This document shows positions 1-7,637 of a stretch of 64,000 bases of DNA, one piece after another; within the stretch, counting starts at the first letter, position 1, and every line of letters begins with the position of its first letter. The notes below the pieces were generated by a model that did no database searches, had not been told where the DNA came from, and saw only the letters and a list, made by a program, of their open reading frames with translations. This stretch comes from Bisbaumannia sp015645095 (GTDB taxonomy: Bacteria > Pseudomonadota > Gammaproteobacteria > Pseudomonadales > Halomonadaceae). The stretch covers positions 3,286,001-3,350,000 of the forward strand of contig CP141893.1 in NCBI GenBank assembly GCA_036871055.1, in the 5' to 3' direction. The position numbers and the translations under genes were made by a program.

Positions 1-254
1 TCGATGCTTCACGACATCGTGAAAGCCGGACAGTGACACGGGGTCGCCAAGCCATCCAGCACGCCCCCTTCCAAGACGGCATTCGAGCGATTCTCGCGAC
101 TGTCCGACCCAGAGCCCAAGGGTAGATTGTCGACCACCTCACGTCCTGAAGTTTACCGAGCCGTTCATCCTTCATACGACAGACTTTGCCGCCGGTAATG
201 GTGACGACACTCTGCAACGTGACCCCGGACTACACCTCACCTTCGTAGCCGCAT
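1..254. other. No gene seen
   Basis: I find no supported coding sequence, RNA gene or strong promoter here. A short inverted repeat at 8-23 (two 7-bp arms, 2-bp loop) is too small to interpret. The left neighbour of the window is unknown, so this may be the tail of an intergenic region. Confidence 0.5.
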
Positions 255-482
255 CTACTTGTCGATTGGGTCGTTTAATGGTTCATCCCTGGCCTTCCTG
301 GTTTCCTCCTTGTTTTTCCTGAGATCGCTCTTGATATCTCCATACTTTGCTTCGGCCTTGCCAGCATGCTTCTCCGCCTTACCCTGGTACTCCATGCCTT
401 TATCGCCGGTCACCTTGCCCGCAGTCTCCTTGACTTTTCCCTTCGCCTCGTTGGTATGACCTTTAACCTGATTCTTGTTCAT
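255..482 (-). CDS. CsbD family stress-response protein
   Basis: A 75-residue hydrophilic, lysine- and glutamate-rich protein with the CsbD pattern: MNKNQVKGHTNEAKGKVKE near the N-terminus, then a GDKGMEYQGKAEK segment. CsbD/YjbJ proteins are small, abundant, general-stress proteins of unknown biochemical activity. The frame is open upstream to 671, but the ATG at 482 is preceded by a GGAG ribosome site and gives the normal family length, so I chose it. It sits in a block with a PRC-barrel protein, an ElaB-like protein and an OmpA-like protein, all typical osmotic/envelope stress genes. A degenerate copy of the motif described around 720-734 lies upstream on the other strand at about 595-609. 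Confidence 0.85.
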   Translation of the reverse strand: MNKNQVKGHTNEAKGKVKETAGKVTGDKGMEYQGKAEKHAGKAEAKYGDIKSDLRKNKEETRKARDEPLNDPIDK

Positions 483-847
483 GACCCGATCTCCAGATGA
501 TTGTTTCGCCTGGGTTATTCCTATCACCATGCACTCATATAGAGGCAGGATAAGACGCCCAATATCTATATAGTTGAAGCTCGAGGCATGATCTGTGCGG
601 CGCCCAACATATGCCGCATCATTTTTCCGACGAGCCTCCGAACAGACATCCCCGGAAGTGCGCCCCTGCAAGAGCGCCTTGACGGCTTATGGGAGGCGCA
701 TCACAAGACAACGCCCATGTGTTCGCCACCGCACCGACAGAGCGTTTTCTTCTGCCCACTCTGAAATGGCATTCCCCGACTCGGGAACTGCACTCACGAC
801 CCAACAGGGTGCGGCAGACTGCCGACCTGTCAGAGGAGATGTAAACC
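483..847. other. Intergenic regulatory region between CsbD and PRC-barrel genes
   Basis: No gene is supported here; both flanking genes read away from it. It should hold the promoters of both. It contains a 15-bp motif at 720-734 and a longer stretch (about 718-800) that resembles 3046-3130 upstream of the OmpA-like gene. Confidence 0.5.
720..734 (+). promoter_or_regulatory. Shared motif TGTTCGCCACCGCAC, copy 1
   Basis: The sequence TGTTCGCCACCGCAC lies 114 bp before the PRC-barrel start. Close relatives occur at 3048-3062, 7228-7242 and 7289-7303, all in intergenic regions of the same stress block, giving the form TGTWCGCYASCGCAC. The sequence identity is seen directly; a role as a regulator binding site is inference. 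Confidence 0.4.
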
Positions 848-1294
848 ATGAAGAAACTAACCGCGCTGATCCTTTCCGCCACTCTTGCCCCGGCGTTGGC
901 CCTGGGTACGGTCGCATTGGCAGAGGAGTACGGCGGAACGCAAGCCGAGCGGCAGGATGTCAGCGAGCAGCGCGCCGATAAGCAGCGGGCCGACGATCAG
1001 TTCATGGACCGCACCCCCGTGGGGGCGCTCTATGCCGCCGACGTCATCGGCAAGACCGTCAGGCACCGCCAATCAGGCGATGACATCGGCGAGATCCAGG
1101 ACCTGATCATCGGCGAAGACGGCCGCATCCTTGGCGCCGTGGTGAAGACGGGTGGCTTCCTCGGGCTCGGCGGACAGGACGTCAGCCTGGGCTGGGATCA
1201 CCTGGAGCACACCATGGGAGATGACGAATCCATGTTCTACGTGGACATGGACGAGGAGATGCTGCGCAATGCCCCCGAGCACGAGCGCGACTGA
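848..1294 (+). CDS. PRC-barrel domain protein, secreted
   Basis: A 148-residue protein. Residues 1-25 are a clear signal peptide (two lysines, a hydrophobic stretch, then ALA cleavage context), so the mature protein is periplasmic. A PRC-barrel domain covers about residues 55-135, with the typical IGKTV...GDDIGEIQDLIIGEDGRI pattern followed by a glycine-rich strand. PRC barrels are small beta-barrel interaction domains; secreted versions are common stress genes in Halomonas-like bacteria, with no known enzymatic activity. A GAGGAG ribosome site precedes the ATG. It lies ahead of an AI-2E family permease with a 143-bp gap, so the two may or may not be cotranscribed. Confidence 0.8.
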   Translation: MKKLTALILSATLAPALALGTVALAEEYGGTQAERQDVSEQRADKQRADDQFMDRTPVGALYAADVIGKTVRHRQSGDDIGEIQDLIIGEDGRILGAVVKTGGFLGLGGQDVSLGWDHLEHTMGDDESMFYVDMDEEMLRNAPEHERD

Positions 1295-1437
1295 TCCCAC
1301 CGACAGCCACCGGAGGCACACCGCGTCCCCGGTGGCTGAACACCACGATGAGACGTTTGCCGTGCTCGCCGGCAGCTCGCGTCCATGCCCGCCCGCTCAG
1401 GGCTATCAGGACGACCCATAGAGGGTAGCGGAAACCC

Positions 1438-2601
1438 ATGAGCTCCGAGAAAAGAACGCACATCGACTTTGCCCCCGGCGAGCGACGGCTGCTCCGCTAC
1501 ACCATTGTCGCCCTCAGCGCCGTCACCCTGGTGGGCACCATCGTGTTCGTCATCTGGGTTCTCGGAAAAATCATCGGCATCCTCCACGCCCTGGTCTTCC
1601 CCCTGGCCATCGCGGGCGTGCTGGCCCTGGTCCTGTTCCCGGTCGTGGACCTGTTCCAGCGCCGCTTGCGCATGAACCGGCTCGGCGCCGTGGTCTCCCT
1701 GTTTGTGATCCTGTTCGGCCTGTTTCTCACGGTGATGGTGCTGGTTCTGCCCACGGCCATCTATCAGGGCAGCCAGTTCTTCCAGTCTGTGCCGGAGATC
1801 GCCGAGCGCGGGTACGCCAGCCTGTCGGCCCGGTTCCCGATAGCATTGCCGATGCTGGAAGACGCCATCACCGAAATGGAGGTCCGGTCGATGCTCCCGG
1901 ATGCGGAGGAAGCCGCTGACCGCACCATGACATACCTCGGCTTCCTGGTGGGCCTCGGCTTCGTCCCCCTGTACCTCTTCTTCGCGCTGCTCTCCGGCAA
2001 CCGCATGAAGGAGTACGTCAAGGGCATGCTATTCCTGTTTACACAGAAGCGGCAGAACGAAGTGATGTACCTGGGTCAGCTCTTTATCGATTACGTCACC
2101 GCGTTCTTCCGAGGACAGCTGACCATCGCACTGATCATGGGCGTCATGATGGCGGTCGGTTTTACCGTCATCGGGCTCGAGGCCGCGATTTACTTCGGCC
2201 TTGCCCTGGGGCTGATGAACATCGTGCCCTACCTGGGCTTCATTATCGGCGTTGTCACCGTACTACCCATCGCCTATTTCCAGCCCGACGGAAGCACCCA
2301 GCTCGTCATGCTGGTGCTGGCGGTCATCGCTGCCACGCAGCTGCTGGAGAGCGTGCTACTCACGCCCAAGATCATGGCCGATCGCTCGGGTCTGCACCCG
2401 GCCCTGGTCGTGATCTCGATCCTGTTCTGGGGGGCTGCGCTGAATGGGGTCGTCGGCATGATTCTCGCCGTCCCCCTGACAGCCTTCCTCGTCACCCTCG
2501 GAGAGCACGTGAAAAGCCGGCTATGCACCGAAATACGGCCCGATGAACCCGACGGGCAGGTACTCAGCAACACCATTGGTGACGATGATCGTCACACCTG
2601 A
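1438..2601 (+). CDS. AI-2E family permease (PerM/TqsA type)
   Basis: A 387-residue integral membrane protein, normal length for the family. Hydrophobic segments near residues 20-45, 50-70, 75-105, 160-185, 215-240, 245-270, 275-295 and 315-345 fit the 8-helix arrangement. The conserved C-terminal stretch containing LGLMNIVPYLGFIIG and the ESVLLTPKIM region identifies the family. Members export autoinducer-2 (TqsA) or act as sodium/proton antiporters in halophiles; which of these applies cannot be told from sequence. Transport of Na+ would suit a halophile but that is inference. Confidence 0.85.
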   Translation: MSSEKRTHIDFAPGERRLLRYTIVALSAVTLVGTIVFVIWVLGKIIGILHALVFPLAIAGVLALVLFPVVDLFQRRLRMNRLGAVVSLFVILFGLFLTVMVLVLPTAIYQGSQFFQSVPEIAERGYASLSARFPIALPMLEDAITEMEVRSMLPDAEEAADRTMTYLGFLVGLGFVPLYLFFALLSGNRMKEYVKGMLFLFTQKRQNEVMYLGQLFIDYVTAFFRGQLTIALIMGVMMAVGFTVIGLEAAIYFGLALGLMNIVPYLGFIIGVVTVLPIAYFQPDGSTQLVMLVLAVIAATQLLESVLLTPKIMADRSGLHPALVVISILFWGAALNGVVGMILAVPLTAFLVTLGEHVKSRLCTEIRPDEPDGQVLSNTIGDDDRHT

Positions 2602-2684
2602 CGAGCCATCTCCACCCGTCTACACAGTGACAAGGAGGATACGATCATGGCGACCACAGCAAGCGGACACGCAACCACGATCAG

Positions 2685-2930
2685 GTGGCAGGCAAGGTTC
2701 ATGAGGCCGTGGACAAGGCCGCCGAGCGCGCGGGCAAGGCCGAGGAGTCCGCTCGGCAGCACGCATCCCACGCCGATGAGCGCGTTCGTCAGGCGGTAAC
2801 CCATGGGTGCCAGCGGGCCGATAGCGTGCTAGATCGCGTAAGCTGCTACGTCCGCGAGAACCCACTGATGTCCATTGGCATCGCCTTTGTCGCTGGCGCA
2901 CTGTACTCGTCGCTGACGCGTCGCCGCTAA
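2685..2930 (+). CDS. ElaB/YqjD/DUF883-type membrane-anchored protein, probable 5' frameshift
   Basis: The readable frame gives 81 residues from a GTG: an alpha-helical charged part beginning MAGKVHEAVDKAAERAGK and a C-terminal membrane anchor (YVRENPLMSIGIAFVAGALY) followed by arginines, as in the DUF883/ElaB family of ribosome-associated inner-membrane proteins. The start is doubtful. A strong ribosome site (AAGGAGG, about 2633-2639) precedes an ATG at 2647, but that ATG is one base out of frame and runs to a stop near 2799. Adding one base just after ATGGC would give a protein starting MADHSKRTRNHDQVAGK and continuing into the family pattern. So this is either a recent frameshift, a sequencing error, or a gene that now starts at 2685. 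Confidence 0.65.
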   Translation: MAGKVHEAVDKAAERAGKAEESARQHASHADERVRQAVTHGCQRADSVLDRVSCYVRENPLMSIGIAFVAGALYSSLTRRR

Positions 2931-3401
2931 CGCACGGCATGCAGGACGCCGAAGCCGGTGACCCGAGGCGACCGCACCACCGGAACACGGCTGCGGCGAT
3001 GGGGAAAATAGAAGACAACGGGACTGCGTCACAGGCCGACGACCAGGTGTTCGCTACCGCACCGACAAATCGTTTGCTTAGGCCCAAGATGAAGTGACAT
3101 CCCCATGGCTCGGGAGCGGCATTCTAGCTCCGGAACTGGAACCACGGAGAGCACATCATGCCCCGATGCCTAAACACCACGCTCCGATGTTGTGGCCCAT
3201 ACGCCGGAAGTCGCCCAGGCCCCATCATCCTGAGGCGCCATCCATGTCGCTGGAGCTACTGAAGAGGAAGTACTGGCACTCAACCTGCCCTAGCTCGCCG
3301 GGAGCTCCTCAGTCACCAGTATCGTGAAGAAAGCCGCGCCGGAACCGTTGATTTCAGATAACCGAATCATGCCCGGGCAGTGCTGAATCAGGAGAACCGA
3401 T
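2931..3401. other. Intergenic region before the OmpA-like repeat protein
   Basis: No convincing gene; an open frame at 3094-3327 has no ribosome site and no recognisable composition. The stretch 3046-3130 resembles 718-800 upstream of the PRC-barrel gene, including the 15-bp motif at 3048-3062. The OmpA-like gene has its own ribosome site (AGGAG) at about 3389. Confidence 0.5.
3048..3062 (+). promoter_or_regulatory. Shared motif TGTTCGCTACCGCAC, copy 2
   Basis: This copy differs from the one at 720-734 by one base, and the similarity continues downstream (CGACA, then a CTCGGGA segment about 45 bp on). It lies 340 bp before the OmpA-like gene and 118 bp after the ElaB-like gene. A regulatory role is inferred from recurrence only. 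Confidence 0.35.
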
Positions 3402-5306
3402 ATGAAACATCGCATGCGCCTTTTGAGGAAGCCCGCGGTCATTTTGGCCTCGCTGTCATTGATGACGCCAGCCTTTGCCCAGACGACCCTATCGTCGGCT
3501 ACTGACAAAGAGGTCATCACACTCACTCAACTCACTGAGTCTGCTGATAAAACAGAGGAAGAGCTTCTGGCCGAGCAGGAGGCCCTCGAGCAGGCCGAAG
3601 CCGACGCCCTCGCCGAACAAGAGGCCCTCGAGCAGGCCGAAGCCGAGGCCCTCGCCGAGCAGGAGGCCCTCGAGCAGGCCGAGGCCGAGGCCCTCGCCGA
3701 ACAAGAGGCCCTCGACCAGGCCGAAGCCGACGCCCTCGCCGAGGCCATCGAGCAGGCCGAGGCCGACGCCCTCGCCGAACAAGAGGCCCTCGAGCAGGCC
3801 GAGGCCGACGCCCTCGCCGAACAAGAGGCCCTCGAGCAGGCCGAAGCCGAGGCCCTCGCCGAACAAGAGGCCCTCGAGCAGGCCGAAGCCGAGGCCCTCG
3901 CCGAACAAGAGGCCCTCGAGCAGGCCGAGGCCGACGCCCTCGCCGAACAGCAGGCCATCGAGCAGGCCGAGGCCGACGCCCTCGCCGAACAAGAGGCCAT
4001 CGAGCAGGCCGAGGCCGACGCCCTCGCCGAACAAGAGGCCATCGAGCAGGCCGAGGCCGACGCCCTCGCCGAGCAGCAAGCCCTCGAGCAGGCCGAGGCA
4101 GACGCCCTCGCCGAACAAGAGGCCATCGAGCAGGCCGAAGCCGAGGCCCTCGCCGAACAGGAGGCCATCGAGCAGGCCGAAGCCGAGGCCCTCGCCGAGC
4201 AGGAGGCCCTCGCCGAGCAGGAGGCCATCGAGCAGGCCGAGGCCGAGGCCCTGGCCGCTGTCGCCGACCTCGATACCCAGGAAGCCAGCACAACATCCGA
4301 AACGGTCGTGACCTCGGATACCACCCGGACCAGCAACCAGGAAGTCCAGGCCACGACGGCGTCAGAAGCCGATGATGACGATAGCCAGATATGGAAATAC
4401 CTGGGAGCCGCCGCGGCGGGTGCCGTCGTCGGTGCCTTGATTCCCCAACTCGGTGGACGGGTCGTCGAGAATCAAGGCGACCGCATGATCGTTGAGCGCG
4501 ACGGCGAGTTGCATGTGCGCAAGGACGAGAATCTCCTGTTGCGTCGTCCAGGGGTAACCGAGACGACCGAAGCGTTTGCTGATGGCATCACCCGCTCCAC
4601 CGTCACTCGCGAGGATGGCAGTCGGATCGTGACCATTCGTGATTCCGGCGGCTTCGTCCTCCAGCGCACTCGCTATCTCCCCGATAACACCGCCATCATG
4701 TTGATCGACGAAACGCGCAAGCCCGATAGCTGGGTGTCTTCCGCCCACCTCGAGGAGTCCCTGCCGCCCCTGCGCTACGACCTGCCGGAAGATCGCTACG
4801 TGGTCGACTACCGTCGTGCCGATGAGGACATCCTGCGCCAGGCACTGCTAGCACCGCCGGTACAGGAGCTCGATCGAGTCTTCACGCTCCGCCAGGTACG
4901 CGAAAACTCCCGAGTCCGCGCCATCATGCCGCGTATCGATCTCGACGTTATCCAATTCGCGACCGGCTCGTCGGCCATTCAGCCCTCCGAGGCCGAAGCG
5001 CTGAGGCTGATCGGCAACACCATGGCCAACATCATCGAACAGCACCCGAATGAGATTTTCCTGGTCGAAGGCCATACCGATGCCGTGGGTTCGGACCTGA
5101 TGAACCTCGGGCTGTCCGACCGGCGAGCAGAAGCCGTCGCCCTGGCACTGATCGAATACTTCGCCATTCCCCCGGAAAACCTGATCGTCCAGGGCTATGG
5201 TGAGCGCTATCTGAAAGTGGATACGCAGGGGCCCAGCCAGGAAAACCGACGCGCTAGCGTCCGACGAATCACCCCGCTGATCGATGCACGGCTGGTCAGC
5301 CTCTGA
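3402..5306 (+). CDS. OmpA-domain outer membrane protein with 14-residue tandem repeats
   Basis: A 634-residue protein in four parts. Residues 1-26 form a signal peptide ending AFA-Q. About residues 57-285 consist of 16 copies of a 14-residue unit (consensus LAEQEALEQAEADA), strongly acidic and helix-forming, likely a long rod or coiled coil. Residues about 330-350 are a glycine/alanine-rich hydrophobic stretch (AAAAGAVVGALIPQLGG), like a glycine zipper. The C-terminal domain (about 510-630) is an OmpA/MotB peptidoglycan-binding domain with IQFATGSSAI, VEGHTDAVGS and LSDRRAEAV. The likely role is to link outer membrane to peptidoglycan. The repeat is encoded by a near-perfect 42-bp DNA unit, so copy number may vary. 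AGGAG lies before the ATG. Confidence 0.85.
   Translation: MKHRMRLLRKPAVILASLSLMTPAFAQTTLSSATDKEVITLTQLTESADKTEEELLAEQEALEQAEADALAEQEALEQAEAEALAEQEALEQAEAEALAEQEALDQAEADALAEAIEQAEADALAEQEALEQAEADALAEQEALEQAEAEALAEQEALEQAEAEALAEQEALEQAEADALAEQQAIEQAEADALAEQEAIEQAEADALAEQEAIEQAEADALAEQQALEQAEADALAEQEAIEQAEAEALAEQEAIEQAEAEALAEQEALAEQEAIEQAEAEALAAVADLDTQEASTTSETVVTSDTTRTSNQEVQATTASEADDDDSQIWKYLGAAAAGAVVGALIPQLGGRVVENQGDRMIVERDGELHVRKDENLLLRRPGVTETTEAFADGITRSTVTREDGSRIVTIRDSGGFVLQRTRYLPDNTAIMLIDETRKPDSWVSSAHLEESLPPLRYDLPEDRYVVDYRRADEDILRQALLAPPVQELDRVFTLRQVRENSRVRAIMPRIDLDVIQFATGSSAIQPSEAEALRLIGNTMANIIEQHPNEIFLVEGHTDAVGSDLMNLGLSDRRAEAVALALIEYFAIPPENLIVQGYGERYLKVDTQGPSQENRRASVRRITPLIDARLVSL
3570..4256 (+). 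repeat. 42-bp coding tandem repeat, 16 units
   Basis: Direct repeats of a 42-bp unit that begins GCCGAGCAGGAGGCCCTCGA and encodes the 14-residue unit of the OmpA-like protein. Units differ mainly at third positions and at Asp/Glu or Leu/Ile switches. One unit (near 3738-3773) is short by two codons and the last carries an extra six-residue piece, so all length changes keep the frame. Because the units lack stop codons on several frames, long artificial open frames appear on both strands; these are not genes. Confidence 0.95.
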
Positions 5307-5309
5307 GAA

Positions 5310-6032
5310 TCATGGTGCCTCCCCTGTGGTGATGACCTGGTGGTAGAGGCGTCGATCGGTGACATAGCAACCACAAGAGGCCTCGATCAGCCCCGCCCGG
5401 TCCAGCACCGTGATGTCCCCACGGTGATAGCGGATCAACCGGCGCGCCTGAAGCGCCATGGCGGCCTGGGTGATGCCGGCACGACGCACTCCCAGCATCA
5501 TGGCCAGGAACTCGTGGGTGAGATGCAGCCGATCCGAGTGCGCCCGATCCTGGGTCATCAACAGCCAGCGCGCCAGACGGCCCTCGAGCTGATGGAAGTG
5601 GGTACATACCGCCACCCGGGATAGCTGGTGCATGAGCACATAGAGGTAGCGCCTCAGCAGCGCCTGAAGCGCGGGGCTCTGCGCCAGGTGACGGCCGAAG
5701 ACCGCCGCCGGCATGCGCAGTGCCGGTCCGGCGCCCTGCACCAGGGCGCGCCAGGGCGACTCCTCGATCCCCAGGATCAAGGGCATCCCGTACAGGCCTT
5801 CACTACCGATCATCGCCACTTCCAGCCGCTCACTGTCACTCAGGTTGGCAATCAGGGAAATAAAGCTGTTGAGAGGAAAATAGACATGCGAGATTCGTCC
5901 GCCGGGTTCGGCAATCACCTCACCGAACACCAGCTCGATGGCCTCACAACCGTCGAGGAAAGATACCCTGTCCTGACACGGCAAATGATCGATAAGGTGG
6001 TTGGTCAGCGGGCTGGGGGGAGAAGGCTTCAT
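5310..6032 (-). CDS. Crp/Fnr family transcriptional regulator
   Basis: A 240-residue regulator with an N-terminal cyclic-nucleotide-binding-like beta-barrel (about 20-130; contains GGRISHVYFPLNSF and GSEGLYGMPLIL) and a C-terminal Crp-type helix-turn-helix (about 165-225; LTHEFLAMMLGVRRAGITQA). It lacks the N-terminal cysteine cluster of oxygen-sensing FNR proteins and lacks the cAMP-binding arginine/serine motif of true Crp, so its ligand is unknown. The frame is open to 6122, but the ATG at 6032 has an AGGAG site and gives normal length. It converges on the OmpA-like gene with a 3-bp gap and is followed upstream by a paralogue at 6249-6968. Confidence 0.85.
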   Translation of the reverse strand: MKPSPPSPLTNHLIDHLPCQDRVSFLDGCEAIELVFGEVIAEPGGRISHVYFPLNSFISLIANLSDSERLEVAMIGSEGLYGMPLILGIEESPWRALVQGAGPALRMPAAVFGRHLAQSPALQALLRRYLYVLMHQLSRVAVCTHFHQLEGRLARWLLMTQDRAHSDRLHLTHEFLAMMLGVRRAGITQAAMALQARRLIRYHRGDITVLDRAGLIEASCGCYVTDRRLYHQVITTGEAP

Positions 6033-6248
6033 GTGCACGCTCCTGGTGGAAAACCGGCAATCGGCACATGGCAAGAAATGACTGGGCTCCGTTGTCGACG
6101 GCAGCCAGCAGTGAGTGATCAAGCGATCACCGGTAAGCCGCTAAGCGAACACTGGCACGTCCTTCATCATCCCGTCGGTGCGCCAGGATACATACGCAGG
6201 GGACAGCCTGCGCGAGACGCCGCCCGGTCCACACGGAAAACGACCCCG

Positions 6249-6968
6249 TCACCCCGGGCGGTGGTAGCTCAGCAGGCGATCGTACTCCTTCTTGACGACC
6301 GCGTAACATTCGCAGACCCGCGCTTCCAGGCCTGGCCTGTCCAGGATGCTGATATGCCCGCGATGGTAGGAAATCAGGCCGGCCCGCTGCAGCTTGCCGG
6401 CCGACTCGGTGACGCCCTCTCGACGAACGCCAAGCATGTTGGCGATCAATTCCTGGGTCATGACCAGCTCGTTGGTGGGCAGGCGGTCGAGGCTCAGCAA
6501 CAGCCAGCGACACAGCTGCTGATCCAGGCTGTGATGCCGGTTGCATACCGCCGTCTGTGCCATCTGGGTGATCAGGGCCTGGGTGTAACGCAATAACAGA
6601 TGCTGAAGCGTTGACGCACGATCGAACTCGTCCTTCAGCCGCTGTCCCTTGAGGCGATAGGCGCTGCCGGCACTCTGCACGATGGCACGGCTCGGCGTGG
6701 TCTCGCCCCCCATGAACAACGAGATGCCAACGATGCCCTCGGCACCGACGACGGCAATTTCTGCCGAATCACCATCTTCCATGACGCACAGTAGCGATAC
6801 GATGGAATCCGTCGGGAAATAGACATGGCGTATCAACTTTCCCGACTCGACCAGCGAATCCCCCAGCGCCAGCTCAACCCGCTCGAGATGGGGCGCCAGG
6901 CGCTGATATTCATCCCTCGACAGGGCCGCCAGCAGGTGATTCTGACGGGGGTCATGTTGCAGGGCCAT
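6249..6968 (-). CDS. Crp/Fnr family transcriptional regulator, second tandem copy
   Basis: A 239-residue paralogue of the regulator at 5310-6032, same orientation, 216 bp upstream. It has the same arrangement: beta-barrel sensor (about 15-130, with SGKLIRHVYFPTDSIVSL and GAEGIVGISLFMG) and HTH (MTQELIANMLGVRREGVTES) near 170-190. No FNR-type cysteine cluster. The ATG at 6968 is chosen over the longer frame (to 7091) because it has AGGAG and matches its neighbour's length. This Crp/Fnr subtype is commonly found beside stress genes and is often duplicated; its signal is not known. It may control the flanking stress genes, but that is inference. Confidence 0.85.
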   Translation of the reverse strand: MALQHDPRQNHLLAALSRDEYQRLAPHLERVELALGDSLVESGKLIRHVYFPTDSIVSLLCVMEDGDSAEIAVVGAEGIVGISLFMGGETTPSRAIVQSAGSAYRLKGQRLKDEFDRASTLQHLLLRYTQALITQMAQTAVCNRHHSLDQQLCRWLLLSLDRLPTNELVMTQELIANMLGVRREGVTESAGKLQRAGLISYHRGHISILDRPGLEARVCECYAVVKKEYDRLLSYHRPG

Positions 6969-7227
6969 GACGAACACTCCTGTATCGAGCAAGCCCTCCC
7001 GGCCACTGGGGGCATGAGAGCGGACTCGTCCGATGATGGTTGACGATACGAGACAGCCGCGGGTGACCTTGCCGAACTTCCCCCGGATCACGTCACGAGA
7101 CAGACTAGCGCCCGCCCCGCCGCAGCAGGCACCAATAATCCGTTGAATTGACGAGACAAACGCCGACTTATGCGGACTTCGCTACACGCCCCCTCTCGCC
7201 TACGCGCAGGAATCGAAATACCTGTTA

Positions 7228-7242
7228 TGTACGCTAGCGCAC
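7228..7242 (+). promoter_or_regulatory. Shared motif TGTACGCTAGCGCAC, copy 3
   Basis: First of two copies 61 bp apart in this intergenic region. Both share flanking ATG-TACGC and a following GGAAG or AGAAG. It is about 260 bp upstream of the divergent Crp/Fnr start and 231 bp before the small peptide gene. Confidence 0.4.
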
Positions 7243-7288
7243 GGAAGCGACAACGTCACGCCCCCAGGCAACCGCCCGTGAGGCGCCA

Positions 7289-7303
7289 TGTACGCCAGCG
7301 CAC
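7289..7303 (+). promoter_or_regulatory. Shared motif TGTACGCCAGCGCAC, copy 4
   Basis: Second copy in this intergenic region, one base different from the one at 7228-7242. The local pairing of two copies between divergent genes is what one would expect of an operator, but no known regulator site that I can name matches it. Confidence 0.4.
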
Positions 7304-7472
7304 AGAAGAGAGGCCCCCCATGACCTACCCTCAACATGGGTGTAGCAAGGGAACCAAGGGAACTGCTGTACAGGGAGTTGCACCACGCGTCGCAGGGACC
7401 GCGACGCCATCCTGACACGAACCATTCCGCCGCATCCTGGACACAGGAAACTGCGCCGCAGAGGAAAGCCTC

Positions 7473-7547
7473 ATGAACAACATCGTTTATATCGTCGGCG
7501 CCGTCGTCATCGTGCTGGTGATTCTCTCCTTCCTCGGTTTTCGTTGA
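7473..7547 (+). CDS. 24-residue single-span membrane peptide
   Basis: A very small gene: MNNIVYIVGAVVIVLVILSF followed by LGFR and TGA. Nearly all of it is one membrane helix, ending in arginine. It has a ribosome site (GAGGAAAG) 6-8 bases before the ATG. Tiny peptides with this exact layout (polar start, IVG-VVIV core, SFLGLR-type end) recur as unannotated genes in proteobacteria, so I think it is real. The function is unknown. Gene finders normally miss it because of size. Confidence 0.65.
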   Translation: MNNIVYIVGAVVIVLVILSFLGFR

Positions 7548-7637
7548 GGCAGCGAGAGTCGCGTTGAATAGCAAGGCCACACGGTGCGACCCAGAGGCCG
7601 CAGGTCGAAGATCCCCCCGTTCACTGGAGACACCGCC

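Larger units (their letters stand above)
6969..7472. other. Intergenic region with two copies of the shared motif
   Basis: No gene is supported. A possible frame at 7170-7415 lacks a ribosome site and has an arginine-rich composition typical of chance frames in this GC-rich DNA. The region separates the divergent Crp/Fnr gene (left) and a small membrane peptide (right) and carries the motif at 7228-7242 and 7289-7303. Confidence 0.5.

Noticed and set aside
3094..3327. Small plus-strand frame before the OmpA-like gene
   Set aside because: No ribosome site, odd composition rich in proline and serine, and overlap with the repeated leader.
3475..4354. Several long frames over the 42-bp repeats on both strands
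   Set aside because: Repeats without stop codons make all frames long; only the frame with signal peptide and OmpA domain is credible.
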